Of a stretch of DNA of 64,000 nucleotides, positions 57,690-64,000 are shown piece after piece. A program made the translations under genes and the position numbers. The stretch comes from Yersinia nurmii (GTDB lineage: Bacteria; Pseudomonadota; Gammaproteobacteria; Enterobacterales; Enterobacteriaceae), in contig NZ_CPYD01000008.1 in NCBI RefSeq assembly GCF_001112925.1, positions 143,621 to 207,620 on the forward strand. Direction: 5' to 3'. The notes beneath the pieces are model-generated. The model had not been told where the DNA came from, ran no database searches, and was given only the letters and a program-made list of their open reading frames with translations. How positions within the stretch are numbered: the first letter of the stretch is position 1; every line of letters begins with the position of its first letter.

Positions 57690-58676
57690 CTAGTAATAGT
57701 TAATCTTAATTATTGCCGTAGCGTCAAACTGACCCAATTTTATGGCTTGCCCCGGAATGGCATTCAGGCTGGCGGTATAATTTTTAGTGACCTGATTCAC
57801 ATCATTCATCACGGCAAAATCAGCATAACGGTTAAATACTACCGCTTGATCAGCATCATCATAGATGGTCAATTTAGAACCATTTTGCAGATCGATGGCA
57901 TTATCACCAATTAACGGATTGGTGGTTGAAAACTGAGCCTGAATAGAAAAGTTGGACAAACAGCCTTGCTTCACTGAAGTAATTGCAAAAGGCGCGCTAA
58001 TCCCATTTCCCGTCGTTGATAACAGCGATTTATTAAACGAACCAAAACTAACGACCTGTGATTCCGGATATACCACTAAATCCGCACCGCAGGCAATAAA
58101 GCGCGTTGAACTTAATCCAGATAGAGAATATCTTAGATTCTTTGCTCTTGGGGTAAGGTTAAGCCCATTGGAACCATCCAACTGGAAAACCGTAAAAGTA
58201 TTGGCTCCGGGATAAGTGCCGCTGGAAGGCGGATTTCCTGTCACTTTAATATATAGTCGGAAAGTCACGGTCACGGTTACGTTCTGCCCTTTAACGATAG
58301 GTGCCGTATTGGTATTTATTCCCTTACCGTTAGTTTCTAGCTCCTGACCTAAATAACTCACGCCTAACTGCAAGCCCTGACCTAATGTGTGATTCAGCGG
58401 GTTAAAATAAAACCACACTTGATCCCGGAGACTTCCCAGCACATTGTCGCAGTAAGCCGTCACCGTAATATCATTAGATTCCCAGACCTTAGTTCCAGCA
58501 GCGACATTGGATGGAATTGCCAATGCGCCAATCGGAATTGCAGGTTTAATAACCACGCCAGTACCCGCTTCTACACAATCCAGCGCATATGCCGTTGGAG
58601 CCAGTAATAAGGTAGCACTCAAAAGAACCAGCGAGCCATAGAAGCGGCGCAATTTTGCTAGAAATAAAAGGACCAT
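57690..58676 (-). CDS. fimbrial tip protein / adhesin
   Basis: The 328-residue precursor has a signal peptide (cut after PTAYA), an N-terminal domain of about 170 residues with paired Cys, then a pilin-like C-terminal domain with Cys pairs and the alternating hydrophobic end DATAIIKINYY used for donor-strand assembly. The two-domain length and last position in the operon fit a tip adhesin. The receptor is unknown. It is the least conserved gene of the cluster by eye. Confidence 0.8.
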   Translation of the reverse strand: MVLLFLAKLRRFYGSLVLLSATLLLAPTAYALDCVEAGTGVVIKPAIPIGALAIPSNVAAGTKVWESNDITVTAYCDNVLGSLRDQVWFYFNPLNHTLGQGLQLGVSYLGQELETNGKGINTNTAPIVKGQNVTVTVTFRLYIKVTGNPPSSGTYPGANTFTVFQLDGSNGLNLTPRAKNLRYSLSGLSSTRFIACGADLVVYPESQVVSFGSFNKSLLSTTGNGISAPFAITSVKQGCLSNFSIQAQFSTTNPLIGDNAIDLQNGSKLTIYDDADQAVVFNRYADFAVMNDVNQVTKNYTASLNAIPGQAIKLGQFDATAIIKINYY

Positions 58677-58713
58677 TATTTATCCTCGACCATTAACGAA
58701 ATGGCAATAAACA

Positions 58714-59487
58714 TTATTTATTCTTTTCCGCAGGCTGGATCTGGCACTCAACCGATGAACAATTAAATATGCGCAACACCAAGCCGCCAAAATCATCCAT
58801 ATATCCCAAGCTATAATGATCTCCGCTATAGCCCGGAGTCTTCACGATTTCAGTACCGAAAGGCGCAATCATCACACTGTCAAAACCGGGAAAATTACCC
58901 CGATTATCCTGACTCAAATATCCCAGAGTGACATAATAAGGCGTCGGATTATAAATTTTCAGACTCTCACGTTGTTTAGTAAGCTGAAGTTTATCCTGCC
59001 AGGCCTCTTTATAATCAGCTTTAATCGCCGTTGGCCTATAAAAGAGTTTTACCCGGTTCTGAATAGCAATCTGGACCACATTAGCCATTTCACTTTTTGG
59101 CGGAACTTCACGCACGTTAAAATAGAATAACGTTTCACGATCCGTAGCAAGCGTGCTGGCATCAGGCAATTTCATAATACGAGCCTGACTTTTTTGCCCT
59201 GCATCAATACGTTGCATCGGCGGTAAAGCGACGAGAGGACTATCAATCTTTTTCCCTTCAGCATCTTCCAGCCAGGACTGAGCCAGATAAGGGGAGGTTT
59301 TACTCTTATTCTCAAGAATAATACTGGCCGACTTATCGCTACTATCGAAAATAATCCGTGTCCGGTCCAAATTTATTGCCGCCTGACTATTCACCGTGCC
59401 AAGCAGCATTAACGCCAGCATCACCAACATATTTTTAGGCTGAATAGCGGTCGTGCATCTCATTTTGTTTTCCAAAATCATCATCAT
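58714..59487 (-). CDS. periplasmic fimbrial chaperone (PapD type)
   Basis: The 257-residue precursor has a signal peptide ending NSQA, then the PapD-like immunoglobulin fold: INLDRTRIIFDSSDKSASIILENKS, with the subunit-anchoring Arg and Lys in LDRTR and NRVKLFYRP, and FYFNVREVPP. It binds pilins after export and delivers them to the usher. An internal ATG at 59463 (MRCTTAIQ), seven bases after GGA, is an alternative start. It follows the usher gene by 91 bases, the Pap order. Confidence 0.92.
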   Translation of the reverse strand: MMMILENKMRCTTAIQPKNMLVMLALMLLGTVNSQAAINLDRTRIIFDSSDKSASIILENKSKTSPYLAQSWLEDAEGKKIDSPLVALPPMQRIDAGQKSQARIMKLPDASTLATDRETLFYFNVREVPPKSEMANVVQIAIQNRVKLFYRPTAIKADYKEAWQDKLQLTKQRESLKIYNPTPYYVTLGYLSQDNRGNFPGFDSVMIAPFGTEIVKTPGYSGDHYSLGYMDDFGGLVLRIFNCSSVECQIQPAEKNK

Positions 59488-59578
59488 TACTCACTTTAAA
59501 TTTTGTCAGTTCTGTACTCTCTATCGCCCAATTGCCTGAGCCATTCAGGCCAATACTGACGATTAATTAATCATTGGG

Positions 59579-62077
59579 TTACTGGCAAGGCAGTAAAATT
59601 TTTCCGGAGTTGATACCTTTATTCTCTGGCAATGTCAGACGACACTGATTTTTCCCCCATTGCACGGTTAACTGTGCCGCATCTTCCAATCCGGCCAGAT
59701 AAGCCAACCCGCTATCTCCAACTATTCCGACTTCAGCGCCGGTTTTATCTGCCACTACCGAAGAACCCAATGGCGGATAACTACCGTCGGATAAACGAAT
59801 GACTGCCATCATTTGCTGACCTCTCACCACCCGAATTTTTCGGTAGCCAATTGCACCTTCGGTCAGGGTTTTCTGAATCACTGTGTTATACACCTCGATA
59901 TCATCAGGCAAATTTTGCATATCAACTCGAACATCCGATTGCTGGTAACTTGTCACGCCATTGGCAACGGCCAAACCCAAACCGTTAGTTACGGTGGAAT
60001 GATTATTTAGAGACACTCCAGAAATATTACCGGTATCAATCATCAGTCTGGGTTCGTTACCCGATGGATTCTGATGCGCGGCTAAGCCTTGCGCAGTCGC
60101 CGTTAATGAGCCATACCAATTGGTATTCACCGAGTTGTATTGGCTATTTTTATGGCTACCATCAATACCAAACTCACCATAGGGCGAACGGTGCTGATAA
60201 CCGCCGCGAAATACGCCATCCCCCTTCTGCAATTCAGGATTTCCACCGCCAGCACTGACACGCCAGATATTTTTGGCATCCTGGCTATTAAAGTAAGAAA
60301 TATTTTGGGTATAGCCGTTCGTTTTATCTCGCTGCGCGTCATAGCTAATTTGCTGTCCTGTGCCAATTGGCAAACTAAAAGAGAAGAAAATTTGGTTTTC
60401 ATTTTCGTTCTTGTATTTCACTCTATTGGCAGAAACAGCCGCAGAAACACCCTGAAACGGACCAATATCCAAGAGCTTGCTGAGCGAAATTCCATAGTTA
60501 TTACTGGAAACATCATTCCAATAGGTTTTATGCGTCGCGGATAAATACATTGTCACATCCGGCCATGCCAGATATTGGTTGGCCGTCAGGGTATAAGTCT
60601 GTTTGTCATTTTGTAGATAGTTATTGCCACTCAGCCGATCCAAGTACTGATTCATACTCATAAAGTTTTTTTCGGAGAAACGGTATCCAGCAAAGGTGAT
60701 TTGGCTATTAGTCTGGTCAAAACGTTTGGAATAGTTGATCCGATAGCTTTCCCCACTCAGTTTTTCCTGCTCAGGTAATTGAGTGCGTGAGTGAGTCACA
60801 TCAACGGATAAAGCACCAAACTCACGTAAATTCTGCCCCATTCCCACCGCAACCGCGGTGTAATCCTGTGACGTAGCAATCAGGCCACCATATAGTGATA
60901 TATCGTCGAAGGCTCCCCAAGAAAATTCCCCGTTAAAGAAAATCGGATCGCTCACCGCATTATTATTGCCATACATTGGCCGCCCCAAAGCGGTCTTATA
61001 ACGCACTGAACCCTTACGAGTTAAAAATGGCACGCTGGCAGCGCTGACCTGAAAAGAAGTGTTATGCCCATCCTCTTCTTCTACCCTCACATCAATATTT
61101 CCTTGCACCGTTTCACTGATGTCTTGAATAACAAACGGGCCGGGAGCAACGTTAGTCTGATACAGGGTTCTGCCATTTTGGCTCAAAATGACACGCGCAT
61201 TGGTACGAGCAATTCCCATAACTTGCGGCGCATAGCCACGCAGCGTAGGCGGCAACATCCGCTCATCAGTAGCGAGGGAAGCCCCCAAAAAACGAAAAGA
61301 ATCAAAAATACTGGAACTCAGGTAAGTCTGCCCACCGACAAATTTGGCACCTATCGAGGAAATAGCACGAAAAGCATAAACCTGAGACCAGTCAAAATTA
61401 CTGTAATGCGTACCTTCATTGTCACTATTAATATATTGATAGTCGGCCCTAATACGCCACGGTCCCATATTGGCCCCTGCGGTGCCGTAGCTGCTGATGT
61501 TTGTCGTACTCTTCCCTGAATTAGGCGCGTAATAGTTCCCAAACAGGTTGTAATCCAACAAAGCGCCAGGTACGCCATCATCCCATTGAGATGGCGGAAC
61601 CCAGTTCGGATCGCTGTAAGCTAGCCAGGCTTGCGGAATAGAAATAATCAAATGCTGCTTTTCTTTATCGTAACTTTCCGTTATTTCTTGCTTATCATCG
61701 ATAGAAACGCATCGACCGTTATCCCATAACCCCATTGAATTACGCACTGCTGGAGCAAGACCGAAAGAATTGACCAATTCAGGCGTTAAACAAACCTTAC
61801 TTGACTTCCCTTCATCCATAGGCAAATAGGTAATAAGAGATGAATCAGGTAATAACCTGCCATTGACCAGAATATCCAGAAGATAATCCCCTGGTGGCGT
61901 ATAGTCATTAACTTCAAAGCGGGAAAGATCAATATTATTACGGTCTTGAGCGTCAATAATATTGGTATTAAATTCTACCGCCATAGTATGTTCAGGCAGG
62001 AATAAACCTATGCCTGCCAACGATAATATTGGCATCATTCGAAAGATCATTGCTTTTCTTTTAGAATCACTTTGCAT
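59579..62077 (-). CDS. outer-membrane fimbrial usher (PapC type)
   Basis: The 832-residue usher begins after its signal with VEFNTNIIDAQDRNNIDLSRFE, as PapC does, and shares PQAWLAYSDPNWVPPSQWDDGVPG, TDERMLPPTLRGYAPQV and TEGAIGYRKIRV. It contains the N-terminal domain, 24-strand barrel with plug (ASVPFLTRKGSVRYK) and two C-terminal domains ending KILLPC. It threads chaperone-bound pilins through the outer membrane. Placement between pilin and chaperone is the Pap/Pef order. Confidence 0.95.
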   Translation of the reverse strand: MQSDSKRKAMIFRMMPILSLAGIGLFLPEHTMAVEFNTNIIDAQDRNNIDLSRFEVNDYTPPGDYLLDILVNGRLLPDSSLITYLPMDEGKSSKVCLTPELVNSFGLAPAVRNSMGLWDNGRCVSIDDKQEITESYDKEKQHLIISIPQAWLAYSDPNWVPPSQWDDGVPGALLDYNLFGNYYAPNSGKSTTNISSYGTAGANMGPWRIRADYQYINSDNEGTHYSNFDWSQVYAFRAISSIGAKFVGGQTYLSSSIFDSFRFLGASLATDERMLPPTLRGYAPQVMGIARTNARVILSQNGRTLYQTNVAPGPFVIQDISETVQGNIDVRVEEEDGHNTSFQVSAASVPFLTRKGSVRYKTALGRPMYGNNNAVSDPIFFNGEFSWGAFDDISLYGGLIATSQDYTAVAVGMGQNLREFGALSVDVTHSRTQLPEQEKLSGESYRINYSKRFDQTNSQITFAGYRFSEKNFMSMNQYLDRLSGNNYLQNDKQTYTLTANQYLAWPDVTMYLSATHKTYWNDVSSNNYGISLSKLLDIGPFQGVSAAVSANRVKYKNENENQIFFSFSLPIGTGQQISYDAQRDKTNGYTQNISYFNSQDAKNIWRVSAGGGNPELQKGDGVFRGGYQHRSPYGEFGIDGSHKNSQYNSVNTNWYGSLTATAQGLAAHQNPSGNEPRLMIDTGNISGVSLNNHSTVTNGLGLAVANGVTSYQQSDVRVDMQNLPDDIEVYNTVIQKTLTEGAIGYRKIRVVRGQQMMAVIRLSDGSYPPLGSSVVADKTGAEVGIVGDSGLAYLAGLEDAAQLTVQWGKNQCRLTLPENKGINSGKILLPCQ

Positions 62078-62155
62078 AAATAAATCACTGTCTTATGGCG
62101 TATAAATAATTATTTATATCGATTGAGAGCGTTTCTTTTTTGGCACAAATGAGCA

Positions 62156-62175
62156 AAGGGGAGTTTCCTCCCCTT
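62156..62175 (-). other. pilin-usher intercistronic hairpin
   Basis: AAGGGGAG and CTCCCCTT form an 8-bp stem with loop TTTC between pilin and usher. No strong T run follows, so it may act as a partial terminator or protect the pilin mRNA, allowing excess pilin over usher. Confidence 0.6.
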
Positions 62176-62199
62176 AAATCGACGCGATAAAAAGGGAGA

Positions 62200-62757
62200 T
62201 TATTTATAGTTCAGTGCGTAGGTAGCCTGAGAAACAATAGTACCGGCTTTCACCGCAGTACCAGTCGCTTCAACGCGAGCTGCAAAAGCAATTTGGTTAA
62301 TACCGGAGATCAGATTGATATCAGCGCTGGTATCGCCAACTTTTAGCAATGCACCATTCGCATCGATCAGGCGGATACCCGCGCCAGTCGCGCTACCGGT
62401 GTTAGCCAGCAAAGCTGCAGCAGAGGCATCAGAAACCCCACCGAAGGTCACGCTAACTTTAGACATTGCCGGATAAGTTACTGAACCAGCCGTTTGCTCA
62501 CTTAGATCGCAATCTTGCAAATCGATGTTATAGCTAACGTTCTCGGAATGTTTATTGCCGGTTTCCAGCACCTTATTTGATACCTGTCCCAGATCGACAT
62601 TAATATCGGTAGAGTTTGGCGCAATCGAACAAGGAGCATTAATTACTGTACCAGTAAAATGGATACGTCCATTACCTTCATCAGCAGCAAATACCTGTGA
62701 AATAAACGCAGAAGAAATTAACGCTGTAGCCAATACACTTTTCTTGAAGTTAGACAT
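62200..62757 (-). CDS. major fimbrial subunit (pilin)
   Basis: The 185-residue precursor has a signal peptide (cut after QVFA) and a classical type 1/Pap-like pilin: GRIHFTGTVINAPCSIAPNS with the first Cys, second Cys in DLQDCDLS, and the C-terminal ATYALNYK beta-zipper with penultimate Tyr. It polymerises by donor-strand exchange. First gene of the fimbrial operon, behind a long AT-rich regulatory region. Confidence 0.94.
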   Translation of the reverse strand: MSNFKKSVLATALISSAFISQVFAADEGNGRIHFTGTVINAPCSIAPNSTDINVDLGQVSNKVLETGNKHSENVSYNIDLQDCDLSEQTAGSVTYPAMSKVSVTFGGVSDASAAALLANTGSATGAGIRLIDANGALLKVGDTSADINLISGINQIAFAARVEATGTAVKAGTIVSQATYALNYK

Positions 62758-63089
62758 AATAAAGACCTTTAATTAGACAATATTTTTATACAGATACGAT
62801 GGCACGATGAATTCAAACTCTTATCTGAAAACACCATGATTGAATACCCATTAATAATTAAAAAAGAAAACAAAATAATTATTAAAAGGCACAAAATTCC
62901 TGAAAAGACAGAATAGCAAAAACGATAATATTATTTATAGGTAGATAAAAAGATGAGAATTAGGACGATATCCCTCTCATGACTTTGTTTATGTCTACAC
63001 TATATTTCATAATTTACAGATTTTACTAAATACGCTGAATTATCAGTTTTCCTTAAATTTCACCCCGAACAACAAGAATGAACTATACG

Positions 63090-63135
63090 CGATCTTTTTA
63101 TCTAGTAAATGGTGATTTTACCGATTAAAAGATCG
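63090..63135. promoter_or_regulatory. inverted pair of GATC boxes (possible Dam/Lrp phase switch)
   Basis: CGATCTTTTTATC (63090-63102) and GATTAAAAGATCG (63123-63135) are inverted copies with one mismatch. Both carry the CGATCTTTT motif known from pap-family fimbrial promoters, where Dam methylation and Lrp compete. They are the only GATC sites I see in the 0.8-kb upstream region. The two GATC are 40 bp apart, against about 100 bp in pap. Confidence 0.55.
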
Positions 63136-63325
63136 TTTTAATTAAATTAATTGGGCATTTATCCTGCCATATACGGATAAAGGCAGTGCTTCGTATCCAT
63201 AAAGCAAAGATTGTCATACTTAAGTGCTAAATGTTTTTAATTTAATAGCGATATATCTTATTTGACCAAAAACAATAAAAAGGAAATAACGGATGATAAT
63301 AAATGAAACATCCTACATCTGCTAT

Positions 63326-63359
63326 ATGAATTTTCTCATCACGCTGTAGGAAAATTCAT
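63326..63359. repeat. 10-bp perfect inverted repeat in the fimbrial upstream region
   Basis: ATGAATTTTC and GAAAATTCAT enclose 14 bases, and CCTACA/TGTAGG (63312-63317 and 63345-63350) interleave with it. It may be a hairpin or a mobile-element relic. Confidence 0.6.
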
Positions 63360-63551
63360 TTTCGGGAAAAAATCAATCCAATAGCTATTATTCTAAGTTC
63401 AAAAAATAGCAAAATAGTAAAGAAGGAAATTAAAATTCTTCGTGAGCCATCTTTCTCACCTCTACCAATATGGAGTATCAACCATGCACACAAAAAATAA
63501 ATCCGACTTAAGGTAAATTTAAATTATTTTGCTCTTTTAATTGGCTCAAAA

Positions 63552-63849
63552 TCAGCTAAAAACATGACAATAACAAAGAAGCAGCCTTAGAAACCACCAT
63601 ACCTCTCTACTACTATTTTTTGAGCTATTTATCCGGGCTTCATCACGCCGTGCCCGGGCATCAGCCAATGACACTTCAGGGTATTTCCCCAGCGCCAGCA
63701 TCTTCTCTTTGCCACCGAAACGATAACGCAGCCGCCAGTATTTAGAACCGTTAGGGTGAACCAGCAATACCATTCTTTCGCCATCTGTAAGCTTATAAGC
63801 TTTTGCTTCAGGCTTGGCTGCACGAACCCTTCACCTCACTCAGAGCCAT
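63552..63849 (-). pseudogene. P4-like integrase, frameshifted and truncated
   Basis: From the ATG at 63849 the reading is MALSEVK, then an extra G near 63828 shifts the frame. In the other frame one reads AAKPEAKAYKLTDGERMVLL and then GSKYWRLRYRFGGKEKMLALG and SLADARARRDEAR, the N-terminal arm-binding domain of P4/CP4-57-type tyrosine recombinases. Similarity stops after DEAR at about 63632; the catalytic domain (Arg-His-Arg-Tyr) is missing. Inactive remnant of an integrated element. Confidence 0.9.
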
Positions 63850-63936
63850 ATTGAGTATCCTTTCAAGGGTTCTGCGTGGGGATAAACATTATCGAACCGG
63901 GATATACCCGCAGATGTACCTGTAAGTATCCCAGCT

Positions 63937-64000
63937 TTAGTTCCACACACTTTTTGAGATTTCCGGTTTCTCAGCCATCAGCCGATATTCTTCCGGCGTC
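63937..64000 (-). mobile_element. 3' end of an IS3-family transposase (cut by window)
   Basis: The minus strand reads TPEEYRLMAEKPEISKSVWN and a TAA stop at 63937-63939. The ending TPEEYR...EKPEISKS is typical of IS3-family OrfB transposases. The remainder lies outside the window. The IS end may be near 63917, where TGTACCTGTAAGTATCCCAG begins, but I could not confirm a terminal repeat. Confidence 0.7.

Larger units (their letters stand above)
62758..63551. other. AT-rich upstream region of the fimbrial operon
   Basis: About 790 bases with no recognisable gene. It holds the pilin promoter region, the two GATC boxes (63090-63135) and a hairpin near 63326-63359. A very short frame (18 codons from the ATG at 63293) follows AAGGAAATAACGG, but nothing supports it as a gene. 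No papB/papI-like regulator is encoded here. Confidence 0.7.

Overview
This window is chromosomal DNA from a member of the Enterobacterales. Yersinia or a close relative (Yersiniaceae) fits best. The left third keeps the E. coli order around min 99-100: nadR, radA, serB, ytjB, a yjjJ relic, the deo genes, yjjV, yjjU, ytjA, osmY, prfC, rimI, holD, rsmC and a leucine tRNA. The Yersinia assignment is an inference from DeoA, the deo-linked nucleoside transporter and a ~100-bp palindromic repeat; no database was consulted.

Layout. 1-20.6 kb is core. It holds NAD regulation and salvage (nadR, cut by the window edge), recombination (radA), serine synthesis (serB), deoxynucleoside catabolism (deoC-deoA-deoB-deoD plus a concentrative nucleoside transporter, both with CRP-type sites), stress and envelope proteins (ytjA, osmY, yjjU) and translation/replication factors (prfC, rimI, holD, rsmC, tRNA-Leu CAG). 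20.3-26 kb holds a Fur-box-linked DUF1435 gene, a membrane diguanylate cyclase, and a TonB receptor with a siderophore/haem-type binding protein behind a Fur box, but no permease or ATPase.

26-34 kb is a PTS sucrose locus: scrK, an unrelated exported protein, then scrY-scrA-scrB-scrR, with ScrR-like operators at both promoters. 34-40.7 kb is the PEP-dependent dihydroxyacetone system: dhaR, convergent with gldA-dhaK-dhaL-dhaM. 40.8-45 kb is a two-gene RND efflux unit, and 45-48.4 kb holds a LapA-like protein and an arcD-arcA pair without arcB or arcC. A 1.9-kb AT-rich stretch without a recognisable gene follows. Next come an O-antigen ligase and a GT9 heptosyltransferase (50-52.8 kb). A second, non-PTS sucrose system comes after them: cscB-cscA with convergent cscR, behind two identical GTTAACGTTAAC operators. 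It lacks its own fructokinase; scrK 27 kb away could serve both pathways.

57-64 kb is accessory. An 8-bp repeat (TGCTTCAG) present eight times perfectly precedes a yjjA-like gene. Then comes a Pap-type fimbrial operon in the order pilin, usher, chaperone, tip protein. Its AT-rich upstream region has exactly two GATC sites, arranged as inverted CGATCTTTT boxes like those used for Dam/Lrp phase switching of pap-family operons. The edge carries a frameshifted, truncated P4-like integrase and the 3' end of an IS3-family transposase, so the fimbrial block probably sits in an old mobile-element scar.

No wholly new multi-gene system is evident. The most noteworthy signals are regulatory: the eightfold octamer repeat, the paired GATC boxes, the nested palindromes over the nadR start, and the duplicated sucrose pathways with their paired operators.
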